Source: Gracilimonas sediminicola (lineage in GTDB: Bacteria; Bacteroidota; Rhodothermia; Balneolales; Balneolaceae). From it: a stretch of DNA of 64,000 nucleotides. Location: NCBI RefSeq assembly GCF_024320785.1, contig NZ_JANDBC010000001.1, positions 578,617 to 642,616 on the forward strand. The letters run 5' to 3'. Below the pieces are notes generated by a model. The model searched no databases. It saw only the letters and a list, made by a program, of their open reading frames with translations, and was not told where the DNA came from. Shown one piece after another: positions 35,420-44,030 of the stretch (the first letter of the stretch is position 1; each line of letters begins with the position of its first letter). Made by a program: the position numbers and the translations under genes.

Positions 35420-35878
35420 CTACTCCACCTCATCCGGTTTTATTTTTCCGCTTTCCAGACCGATGATGGTATCAAAGGCATCAGCTATTACTTTGCTGTA
35501 CTCTCCAATGAAAGCCGGGGATAAAGTCTCTTGTTCTTTCCAGCGCACTAAAAAGCCTCCCATCAGGTTGCGCTCGGCATCAACCATAATCTCCCATTGT
35601 CGGGTACTTATCTCATTCTTTGGGCGACCTTTTGCATACTCATAAGCGGTAAGCAAGTCTTGTTTTAACTGAACGGCTGCCTCCTCGTGGACCGAATACG
35701 GTTCGTTCGCTTTATCGATTAACGACATCGATTTCACTTTAATCTGAACAGCCTGTTGGTAAGCCGTCTCATTGAATTGAGAAATCGAAGGTGCACAAGC
35801 GGTGAGTAGAACCCCAAAGACTATGAGAGTAGCAATCTTTTGTGCCCGACCGATATGATTAGTGAATGTTTGAAGCAT
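35420..35878 (-). CDS. Small lipoprotein of unknown function
   Basis: 152 aa. N-terminal lipoprotein signal ends LLTAC (Cys about 28), preceded by a basic stretch. The mature part is helical ('FNETAYQQAVQIKVKSMSLI', 'LMGGFLVRWKEQETLSPAFI'). No catalytic motif is seen. Paired with the small helical protein at 35091. Together they may be a lipoprotein and its cytoplasmic partner, but nothing directly supports that. Confidence 0.55.
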   Translation of the reverse strand: MLQTFTNHIGRAQKIATLIVFGVLLTACAPSISQFNETAYQQAVQIKVKSMSLIDKANEPYSVHEEAAVQLKQDLLTAYEYAKGRPKNEISTRQWEIMVDAERNLMGGFLVRWKEQETLSPAFIGEYSKVIADAFDTIIGLESGKIKPDEVE

Positions 35879-35938
35879 GTCACTAATCTGTAAAATTCAG
35901 CGAGGAATTCCCAGTTTTTTTAAACCCTGATAAAAATA

Positions 35939-37873
35939 TTATTCCCCGATCAGCTTCAGAATTTCTTCCACAGCCTCATCCACCGACATTGAATCTGTGT
36001 CGATAGTCAAAGCAGGGTCATCGGATACCTCATAATCTGCATCATAGCCTGTTAGGCCGGAGATTTCGCCTTCCTGAGCCTTTTTGTACAAGCCTTTCGG
36101 ATCTCGTTCCTGGGCTGTCTTCGGGTCGCAGGTAATGTGAACTTCCTTGAAGTCTCCTTTCGGGAATAATTGCTTAGCTGCTTCCCTGTCTTTGGAATAC
36201 GGAGATACGAATGTGCAAATCACAATATTGCCATGCTCATAGAATAAACGGGCAACTTCACCAACGCGGCGAATATTCTCGGTTCGGTCGGCAGCACTAA
36301 ATCCAAGGTCACCATTTAAACCATGGCGAACCTGGTCTCCATCCAGGAGTACCGTTTGCTTGCCATTTTCCCAGAGCTTCCTTTCCAGCTCTTTGGCAAT
36401 GGTACTCTTGCCGGCTCCCGAAATTCCTGTAAACCAAAGTAAACTCGCCTTATGGCCGTTTCTCTGTTCCCGTTCTTCCCGGGGAATATTCCACGGTTCC
36501 CAAACTACATTCGGAGACTTCTGTCGGGTTTGTTTGCTTTTAATACCCGCTTCAGATGTGTCCTTAGATGACTTCGATTCAGTAGAACCCGCACGGATCA
36601 TCCCCGCTCCAATGGTCACATTGGTCGCAGGATCAATAATGATAAAGCTTCCGGTCTTCTGGTTCACCTGGTAAGGATCGTAGAAAATAGGCTGACTGGT
36701 TTTCAGTTTTACCCGTCCAATTTCATTCAATCCCAATTTGGTGGCATCTTCGCGGGTCAGAGAATCTACGTTCATTCGGTACAGCAGATCTTCCATAAAA
36801 ACCTGAACCGTTCGGGTGGTGTGTTGCAGAACATATTGCTTATTCAGCTCCATATCCTTCTCATTCATCCAGCAAATATAAGCCTCAAACTCATTGCTGA
36901 CGGCCGGCACGTTATTCTTACGAACAATCATGTCGCCACGGCTGGTATCAATCTCGTCTTCAATAGTCAGGGTTATTGAATCGCCCGGGTAGGCAATCTC
37001 CAGATCTTCGTCCCGGGTCACAATTCTCTTTACTTTGGATGAAAGGCCGGACGGCAATACCGTAATTTCATCACCCGGACGAACATGGCCTGAAGCAACT
37101 CTTCCGGAAAAGCCCCTGAAGTTTTGATTCGGACGAATTACGTACTGCACCGGAAAGCGGAAATCTACAATATTGTCAGAAGCATCTACTTTTACGGTTT
37201 CAAGATGGTGCAAAAGTGTAGAACCATTATACCAATCTGTATTCTCGCTTTTATCAACAACGTTGTCGCCCTTAAGAGCTGAGATCGGGATATAAGTAAT
37301 ATCACTGACGTTCAGTTTCTTTGCAAAGCTTCTGAACTCACTTACGATTTCATTGAACACTTTCTCATCATAGCCAACCAAGTCCATTTTATTAATAGCC
37401 ACCACCAAGTGAGGGATTCTCAGGAGTGATGAGATAAACGCATGCCGGCGGGATTGAGTCAATAATCCTTTGGAAGCATCAACCAGGATAATTGCCAAAT
37501 CAGCTGTTGAAGCACCGGTTACCATATTCCGGGTGTACTGGGTATGCCCCGGTGTATCCGCGATAATGAACTTTCTTTTCGGGGTCGCAAAATAGCGGTA
37601 GGCAACATCGATGGTGATTTTTTGCTCTCGCTCAGCTTTCAACCCATCAGTGAGCAGGGCAAGGTTTACATCTTCTTCCCCACTGCTTTTACTGGACTTT
37701 TCGATGGCTTCCATCTGGTCTTCAAAAATGGATTTGGAATCATAAAAAAGCCGGCCAATCAGCGTGCTTTTTCCATCATCCACACTTCCGGCTGTTGTAA
37801 ACCGGAGCAGATCCATATCCAGGTATTTATTGTCAGTGTTCGGGTTGTTCGATTTTCCGTTGCTTTCGCTCAT
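35939..37873 (-). CDS. cysNC: Bifunctional sulfate adenylyltransferase subunit 1 / APS kinase
   Basis: 644 aa. The N-terminal part (about 20-430) is the EF-Tu-like GTPase CysN: 'TAGSVDDGKSTLIGRLF', 'IADTPGHTQYTRNM', 'VAINKMDLVGYD'. The C-terminal part (about 460-644) is APS kinase CysC: 'LWFTGISGAGKSTIAKEL', 'DGDQVRHGLNGDLGFS'. The protein drives APS formation with GTP hydrolysis and then phosphorylates APS to PAPS, as in NodQ. It is downstream of cysD. No PAPS reductase (cysH) is in the window. Confidence 0.95.
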   Translation of the reverse strand: MSESNGKSNNPNTDNKYLDMDLLRFTTAGSVDDGKSTLIGRLFYDSKSIFEDQMEAIEKSSKSSGEEDVNLALLTDGLKAEREQKITIDVAYRYFATPKRKFIIADTPGHTQYTRNMVTGASTADLAIILVDASKGLLTQSRRHAFISSLLRIPHLVVAINKMDLVGYDEKVFNEIVSEFRSFAKKLNVSDITYIPISALKGDNVVDKSENTDWYNGSTLLHHLETVKVDASDNIVDFRFPVQYVIRPNQNFRGFSGRVASGHVRPGDEITVLPSGLSSKVKRIVTRDEDLEIAYPGDSITLTIEDEIDTSRGDMIVRKNNVPAVSNEFEAYICWMNEKDMELNKQYVLQHTTRTVQVFMEDLLYRMNVDSLTREDATKLGLNEIGRVKLKTSQPIFYDPYQVNQKTGSFIIIDPATNVTIGAGMIRAGSTESKSSKDTSEAGIKSKQTRQKSPNVVWEPWNIPREEREQRNGHKASLLWFTGISGAGKSTIAKELERKLWENGKQTVLLDGDQVRHGLNGDLGFSAADRTENIRRVGEVARLFYEHGNIVICTFVSPYSKDREAAKQLFPKGDFKEVHITCDPKTAQERDPKGLYKKAQEGEISGLTGYDADYEVSDDPALTIDTDSMSVDEAVEEILKLIGE

Positions 37874-37926
37874 TTGAGAAATAAAATTCGTTGTTCAGTA
37901 TTCTTAGTGGATCGTGATTGGATGGC

Positions 37927-38835
37927 TTAGAAGTATCCCTGGCGTTTTCGGTCTTCCATAGCGGTTTCGCTGCGCTTGTCATCGTGGCGATTTCCGCGTT
38001 CCGTTTGTCGGGCCGAAGCCACTTCCTGTATAATCTCTTCCATATTGGATGCATCCGATAATACCGCACCGGTACACGTAGCATCCCCGATAGTTCTGAA
38101 GCGTACGGTCTTCGTTTCCAGCTCTTCTTCTTCCATTCGGTTTACAAAATCTGTGTCGGCAAGCCATACTCCACGACGATTAAAAACTTCTCGCTCGTGG
38201 GCAAAGTAGAGCTCCGGAATGTCAATCTCTTCCTGGGCAATGTACTGCCACACATCCATTTCCGTCCAGTTACTCAACGGGAAGACTCTGAAGTTTTCCC
38301 CCTGATTTTTCCGTCCGTTGAACAGATTCCAAAGTTCAGGACGTTGATTCTTCGGATCCCATTGCCCGAATACATCCCGGTGGGAAAAGAAACGCTCTTT
38401 TGCACGAGCTTTTTCTTCATCACGACGTCCACCACCTAAAGCGGCATCCACCTGATATTCTTTCAGGGTATCCAGGAGTGTAGTTGTTTGAAGGGCATTT
38501 CGACTGGCATCGGGCCCTGTTTCTTCTTCAACCCGTCCTTCATCAATAGATTTTTGCACGCTACCAACGATCAGTTCCACATCATACTTCTCAACAAGCT
38601 TGTCTCTGAACTCAATGGTTTCGGGGAAGTTGTGGCCCGTATCAATATGCATTAACGGAAAAGGCACCTTGCCGGGATGAAAAGCCTTCAGGGCCAGATG
38701 AAACATAACGATAGAATCCTTTCCACCTGAGAAAAGTAAGACAGGCCGCTCAAACTGAGCCGCCACTTCCCTCATAACATAAATTCCTTCGTCTTCCAGT
38801 TCTTTAAGATGTGAATGTGATCTTTTTTCACTCAT
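37927..38835 (-). CDS. cysD: Sulfate adenylyltransferase subunit 2
   Basis: 302 aa, full length. PP-loop ATP pyrophosphatase: 'RPVLLFSGGKDSIVMFHLA' holds SGGKDS, then 'DTGHNFPETIEFRD' and 'GGGRRDEEKARAKERFFS'. With CysN it makes adenosine 5'-phosphosulfate from sulfate and ATP. It is 53 bases upstream of cysNC. Confidence 0.95.
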   Translation of the reverse strand: MSEKRSHSHLKELEDEGIYVMREVAAQFERPVLLFSGGKDSIVMFHLALKAFHPGKVPFPLMHIDTGHNFPETIEFRDKLVEKYDVELIVGSVQKSIDEGRVEEETGPDASRNALQTTTLLDTLKEYQVDAALGGGRRDEEKARAKERFFSHRDVFGQWDPKNQRPELWNLFNGRKNQGENFRVFPLSNWTEMDVWQYIAQEEIDIPELYFAHEREVFNRRGVWLADTDFVNRMEEEELETKTVRFRTIGDATCTGAVLSDASNMEEIIQEVASARQTERGNRHDDKRSETAMEDRKRQGYF

Positions 38836-38881
38836 TTTTCTAAAAAAGTATTATGTAAATTTTTCTGATGGTCAGGCTTCC

Positions 38882-39658
38882 TTATAAACTCTCGACATCA
38901 ACATGTTCGTTTAATCCCAACAGAAAATAAGGATTTTTAAGGGATTCTTTGTTGTACACCAATGGCGAGTACTTTTCGCCGTTTTTGGATGAATACCGGT
39001 AAATGGCATCAGCTGCCGCCGTGTCCCATTCCATGGTTGGTCCCAGGCGCGGATATAAATCCGCTTTCCCCTCAGCAACCAGGCAAAATTTGATTGAACT
39101 TCCGGAAGGAACTTCTTCTGTAACCTCTATTCCAATCCCGGAAAGCTTTTTAGCAGTTTGGTCATCTCCGTGAGAGCGACTCACCACAATTCTTGCTTCT
39201 CCCGGTTTTTCAAACGAATCGCTTTCCAGCTTTTCAGCTTCTTTGTCTGCCTCTTTTTTAAATGCTCCTATACTTTGTTCCGCATAGTACATAACATCTT
39301 TGGCCGGCACATAAACAACGCCAAGAATGGGCTTCCCATCTTCAAGCAAGGCGATGTTAACGGTAAACTCGCCGTTCTTTTTGATAAACTCTTTCGTGCC
39401 GTCCAGTGGATCTACCAGCCAAAACCGGTTCCACTCTTTTCTTTCCCGGAAATCAGGAATACCGGATTCTTCTGATATTATTGGGGTTCCGGGATCAATC
39501 TCTTTAAGGGCATCCACAATTATATGATGCGCTGCCAGATCGGCTTTGGTAAGTGGTGAGTCATCGTCTTTTGTGATGATTTCAACATCCGTCTGATAAA
39601 ACTCTAATATTTTTTTCCCTGCCTCTTCTGCCGTCTTAATGACTTGGTTAAGCATCAA
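38882..39658 (-). CDS. cysQ: 3'(2'),5'-bisphosphate nucleotidase
   Basis: 258 aa, inositol-monophosphatase fold. 'VDPLDGTKEFIKKNGEFTVN' and 'GPTMEWDTAAADAIYR' contain the metal-binding residues. It dephosphorylates PAP, the by-product of PAPS use, and is regularly found beside PAPS-generating genes. Its presence suggests PAPS is actually consumed by this cell, by reductase or sulfotransferases. It is 46 bases upstream of cysD. Confidence 0.93.
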   Translation of the reverse strand: MMLNQVIKTAEEAGKKILEFYQTDVEIITKDDDSPLTKADLAAHHIIVDALKEIDPGTPIISEESGIPDFRERKEWNRFWLVDPLDGTKEFIKKNGEFTVNIALLEDGKPILGVVYVPAKDVMYYAEQSIGAFKKEADKEAEKLESDSFEKPGEARIVVSRSHGDDQTAKKLSGIGIEVTEEVPSGSSIKFCLVAEGKADLYPRLGPTMEWDTAAADAIYRYSSKNGEKYSPLVYNKESLKNPYFLLGLNEHVDVESL

Positions 39659-39672
39659 CTCTGATTATCTTT

Positions 39673-41442
39673 TTAAAAGCTCCAAATGTAAGGTATTAAA
39701 GATACGGCTATTGTGGCTACGATCAAATTTAAAGGGAGGCCTATTCTGGCAAAATCGGTGAATTTATATCCGCCCGGACCGTACACCATCAGGTTGGTCT
39801 GATACCCAATGGGCGTGGAAAAACTGGAGGAGGCAGCTATAATCATAACCATCGCAAAAGGCATAAAATCTACCCCCATCGACTGTGCGAGTGATAAAGC
39901 GATCGGAAATATAAGCACGGCTGCCGCATTGTTGGTAATCATTTCCGTGAGTAGCCAGGTGGCGAGATAAGTCAGTAAAAGTGCAAGTGTAGGATCATTT
40001 TCAGCGAAGGATAGAAGATTGGTTGCCAATTGTTCTGCTACACCGGTGTATTGCAGAGCGCTTCCGAGACCTAATGCTGAAGCTATCGCAATCAACACAC
40101 GCCAATCCACACTTTCGAGCGCTGTTGTGTACCTGAAGCACTTTGTAACGAGTAAAAGTCCACCAGCAAAAATAGCCGCCTGAAGCATGCTGAGAATCCC
40201 TGTGGCAGCCAGCACAACCATTCCCATCAGCGAAAGAGCAGCCACCCAGGCTTTCTCATAGGTTACCGGAGAAGAATCTTCAATGGAACTTACCAGGTAA
40301 AAGTCGTTGGCATTTCTATATTTTTGCACAAAATTCGGATGCGCCTCCAGCAATAACACATCACCGCTCTTGAGTGTGATATCCCCGATTTTTTCGTTGA
40401 TGCGCTCCCCACTGCGAGACACCGCCAAAACAACGGCATCGTATCGGTCTCTGAAGTTTCCATCCCTTATGGTTCTCCCCATCAATGGATTTGATCTTGA
40501 AACCACCGCCTCAATCATCTTGCGCTCATTTCTGGGAGCATTCAATTTAAAAACCTGGTTGGTAGCAGGTTCTAATCCTGTAATCTGTTGCAGATCGATA
40601 ATCGAATCTACGATACCTGTAAAAATTAACCGGTCTTCTCCTCTCAGCTTTTCATAGGGTCCCGGAGCGGGAATTGCCCGTCCATTTCGTTGGATTTCAA
40701 TCAGGAATAAACCCGGAAGGTTTCTTAAACCGGCATCTTCAATGGTTTTTCCGGACAATGCCGTACTGTCTTTCACAATCATCTCAATGGTGTATTCCCG
40801 CGGATCCTGAAAGGTGTCCATACTGGAACCCCTTTCCGGCAGCAGTTTATCTCCAAAAATAACAAGGTAAATAAATCCAGCTATTGCGCAGGGAATTCCA
40901 ATAAGCGCCGGTTCCAGAATCCCTATTGCACGGGTAGAAGCCTCTTCAATCATCAACCCATTGAGAATCAGGTTGGTACTTGTTCCTATAAGCGTGCAGG
41001 TGCCGCCCAGTATAGCGGCGTAACTTAGCGGGATTAAAATTTTGGATACCGGGATTTGTGAAATTCGGCTCCAGCGTTCCAAAGCGGGTATAAATGAGGC
41101 AACAATAGGTGTGTTATTCAGGAAGGCACTCATCACCATAACCGGACTCATAATCCGTAATTGTGCCGTCTTAACTGTACGGGCGTTGCCCATCACTTTT
41201 TGCACTATGAAATGAATGGCCCCCGTTTCTTTAAGCCCTGCCGCAACAATATAAAGTGCCCCTACAGTAAGCATCCCTTCATTAGAAAACCCGGAAAGTG
41301 CCTGCTCAGCGGGGATAATACCTGAAATAAAGAGAACAGCAAGCCCCCCAAATAAAACGATATCAACTGATACTGTTGTGCTGACTAATAGGATTAAACA
41401 AATCAGAATTACACACAATACCGCAATTCCTTCAATTGTCAT
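39673..41442 (-). CDS. SLC13/CitM-type permease with two RCK_C domains, likely sulfate uptake
   Basis: 589 aa. About eleven to twelve membrane helices split by two TrkA-C (RCK_C) domains at about 205-290 ('DSTALSGKTIEDAGLRNLPG', 'LRGEDRLIFTGI') and 310-395 ('RSNPLMGRTIRDGNFRDRYD', 'LKSGDVLLLEAHP'). 'ASSSFSTPIGYQTNLMVYGP' is typical of the SLC13/DASS family. Location directly before cysQ-cysD-cysNC supports sulfate as substrate. It is 14 bases upstream of cysQ. Confidence 0.85.
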   Translation of the reverse strand: MTIEGIAVLCVILICLILLVSTTVSVDIVLFGGLAVLFISGIIPAEQALSGFSNEGMLTVGALYIVAAGLKETGAIHFIVQKVMGNARTVKTAQLRIMSPVMVMSAFLNNTPIVASFIPALERWSRISQIPVSKILIPLSYAAILGGTCTLIGTSTNLILNGLMIEEASTRAIGILEPALIGIPCAIAGFIYLVIFGDKLLPERGSSMDTFQDPREYTIEMIVKDSTALSGKTIEDAGLRNLPGLFLIEIQRNGRAIPAPGPYEKLRGEDRLIFTGIVDSIIDLQQITGLEPATNQVFKLNAPRNERKMIEAVVSRSNPLMGRTIRDGNFRDRYDAVVLAVSRSGERINEKIGDITLKSGDVLLLEAHPNFVQKYRNANDFYLVSSIEDSSPVTYEKAWVAALSLMGMVVLAATGILSMLQAAIFAGGLLLVTKCFRYTTALESVDWRVLIAIASALGLGSALQYTGVAEQLATNLLSFAENDPTLALLLTYLATWLLTEMITNNAAAVLIFPIALSLAQSMGVDFMPFAMVMIIAASSSFSTPIGYQTNLMVYGPGGYKFTDFARIGLPLNLIVATIAVSLIPYIWSF

Positions 41443-41459
41443 ATATAAATACTCACTAA

Positions 41460-43895
41460 CTAATTAAAAGCTCTTTCTGCGAGTATAATAATAGTCAATG
41501 CGCTGGTAAGTGTGGCAACAGATTTTTGCAAAATTTCTCCTGCACTCTGCTTTTCTGATTCGGGCTCGGGCAACTCATAAATCACGTTGATGCGTGCACC
41601 ATCCTCAACTTTGGGATTTTGTTTGAACCATCCTTTGCGTCGAACCTGGTATATAGCGCCATTGGCTTGTGTGAGCTGAACGTATTTATAACTGTCTTGC
41701 TGCATACCCCCGGCTTGGTCTAAGTAGTAGGTTAAGCGTTCATCTGGTTTGAATTTAATGAACCCGTCAAGAGCAACATTTCCGGTAACCAAAACGGTAT
41801 TCGGGATTTGGGGGACCCAAATAGAATCACCAGACTTTACAAAAATTTCCTGGGTTCTATCTCCCTGGAGTAATTCCCGAAGGTTAATTATTACTTCCCG
41901 ATCACCCCTGAATAACCTCGCCCCTGCGGCATAAGCCTCCCTGGTTAGGCCTCCGGCTCTCTCTATTACTGTTGAAAGCCTCTCATTTTCTGAAAGAATG
42001 GTATAGGTGCCGGCAAATTCAACTTCTCCTTCAATAGATATAAACCGCTGTTCATTAAAGCGTGGGTTTCGTCGGATGTACACCTGGTCCCTGTGTTGAA
42101 GATCAAATGTTTTGGCGTTATCAAGAATAGGCCAGAAATGTTCCACAGAATAAAAATCATCTTTCTTTTCTGAATCTGAAGTCAACTCATGTGTGAGTTT
42201 ACTGGTGAGCATATTCTTACTCGTCGTTTTCTCCGTTCGGGTGATTTCTGCATCCCCAATGTAAGCAGCTTCGGTAAATCCGCCGGCCTTCAAAATCAAA
42301 TCTTCCAGGCTCATGTTCTCGCTGTATTTGTAGCGGCCGGGTTTACTCACCTCTCCGGTTATATTCACATATCTCTGATCAATGAGCTCAACGGTATTTC
42401 TAAAAACCTGAAGCTGATCTCTTTTTTGTAGCGTTATATTTTGGCTTGAGCCTTCATTTTCAATTATTGCCTGAAGATCAACACTAAACACCGTGGTGGT
42501 CGAGTCATCATTGGTTCGCGTAAGTATGGCTCTTCCTAAAAAGGCATCGTCTCGCAAACTGTCGGCGGCTAAGATCAGGTCTCTGATTGTCCTTATTTTT
42601 TCAGAAAGCTCATAAATTCCGGGTTGGTTCACTAACCCTGCAATCTGCACATAGTCATCAGATACTTCTGATATCTTGAACATCCGAACTTTATCCTGAT
42701 CAAAGAGCTTAACTTCTCTTTCTCCGGATAAGACCTCCTTTAGCGGATAATCAATTATTTGCCGGGCAAAGCTTGGATCCTCTCTTTGCTCAATAGGTAT
42801 CACTCTGCTAATCTGGAAACGATCTCCATACGCCTCAGACTTCACCCCGCCCGCAAACTCGATAAGCTGACTTAACCCCTCATCAGGTTTCATTTCATAA
42901 ATCGCTGGCCTTCGAATTTGCCCCTGAACCGAAACGGTACTTTCTCGAGGAGGGATAAAAATTCTATCATTATTCAGTAAGGGTATATTCTGATTATCCG
43001 TACCATTTAATAAAAGCTCATACAGGTCAATAGATGCTACTTGCTTACCTTCCCTGATAATCCGAACATCTCGCAATGAACCGGATATTTTAGGCCCGCC
43101 AACTCCATACAGCACATTAAAAATGGTAGAATTATGGGTGAATGAATAGCCTCCGGGATTCTTCACTTCGCCCAGCACAAATAACTGAATTGGTCTTAAC
43201 CGGGTTACGGTCAGATCAATAAAAATGGTTGGAGGATCTTTAAGCAAGCCGGAGTAGCTTTTTCCAAGCCTCACTTTTAAGGACTCTCTTAAGTTTGAAA
43301 GTCTTTGTCCCGCAACCGTTACCATACCAATGTTTGGGATCAAGATTCTGCCTTCCACATCTACCTGTAGCTCGTATTGGAATTCCGTGGCTCCCCAAAC
43401 AGTAAGCCTTAACTGGTCTTCCGGGCCCACAACGTAGCCATCCCCAACAGGACCTACCGTTCTCGGTTTAAAAGGATCAGGAGTGTCTGAAAAAATATTA
43501 TAACCGAAATATTCTAAACCCGAAGTATCTTTAGATGTGGTAGTATTAGGGACGCTATCCTGATCAGTGCTTGCACTTAAAATTATATCATCTGAGCTCG
43601 TTAAATTTCCACTGAGATCTTCTAACCCGGTGCCGCTGGTATCACCCCTGTTATTTAGTCTAAGGTCAATCAGCCACTCCTGGATTTGCTCTTCTGAAAC
43701 TCCCCTTGCGCGGGCAACTCTGGCTATTTGATCCGGATCGTTAGGATTAATTCCGGCCTGCCTGGCCAGCTCCTGCGCCTGTGATAACGTTAAGTTTCTT
43801 CGTGACAACTCCTGCTGTACTGAACTTTGTGCATTCGCAGAAACAGCTGAAAAAAATAAACCAACCCATAACAAAATTATAACTCGCATACCCAT
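41460..43895 (-). CDS. SLBB-domain polysaccharide export outer-membrane protein
   Basis: 811 aa. Signal peptide 1-22 (VGLFFSAVSANA). Residues 27-75 are a short helical region, then a Poly_export domain at about 150-240 ('GYVVGPEDQLRLTVWG', 'VEGRILIPNIGMVTVAG'), then about six SLBB (ubiquitin-like) repeats to about 780 ('LGEVKNPGGYSFTHNSTI', 'QGQIRRPAIYEMKPDEGLS', 'TGEVSKPGRYKYSENMSLED'). The C-terminal hydrophobic segment may span the membrane. It acts as a Wza-type exit portal for capsule or exopolysaccharide. The start may alternatively be ATG 43889. It lies 17 bases before the SLC13 gene and may share its transcript. Confidence 0.9.
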   Translation of the reverse strand: MGMRVIILLWVGLFFSAVSANAQSSVQQELSRRNLTLSQAQELARQAGINPNDPDQIARVARARGVSEEQIQEWLIDLRLNNRGDTSGTGLEDLSGNLTSSDDIILSASTDQDSVPNTTTSKDTSGLEYFGYNIFSDTPDPFKPRTVGPVGDGYVVGPEDQLRLTVWGATEFQYELQVDVEGRILIPNIGMVTVAGQRLSNLRESLKVRLGKSYSGLLKDPPTIFIDLTVTRLRPIQLFVLGEVKNPGGYSFTHNSTIFNVLYGVGGPKISGSLRDVRIIREGKQVASIDLYELLLNGTDNQNIPLLNNDRIFIPPRESTVSVQGQIRRPAIYEMKPDEGLSQLIEFAGGVKSEAYGDRFQISRVIPIEQREDPSFARQIIDYPLKEVLSGEREVKLFDQDKVRMFKISEVSDDYVQIAGLVNQPGIYELSEKIRTIRDLILAADSLRDDAFLGRAILTRTNDDSTTTVFSVDLQAIIENEGSSQNITLQKRDQLQVFRNTVELIDQRYVNITGEVSKPGRYKYSENMSLEDLILKAGGFTEAAYIGDAEITRTEKTTSKNMLTSKLTHELTSDSEKKDDFYSVEHFWPILDNAKTFDLQHRDQVYIRRNPRFNEQRFISIEGEVEFAGTYTILSENERLSTVIERAGGLTREAYAAGARLFRGDREVIINLRELLQGDRTQEIFVKSGDSIWVPQIPNTVLVTGNVALDGFIKFKPDERLTYYLDQAGGMQQDSYKYVQLTQANGAIYQVRRKGWFKQNPKVEDGARINVIYELPEPESEKQSAGEILQKSVATLTSALTIIILAERAFN

Positions 43896-44030
43896 AACAT
43901 ATAGTTTAGTCTAACCTAAGTTCTCTCGTATTGTATTTACCCCTTGTTTTTCTTCTTTCAAAATAGAAAATAACCGCCAACTAGCAACGGCATATTCTCA
44001 AAAATTACGATTTATTAATATGCAATCGTT

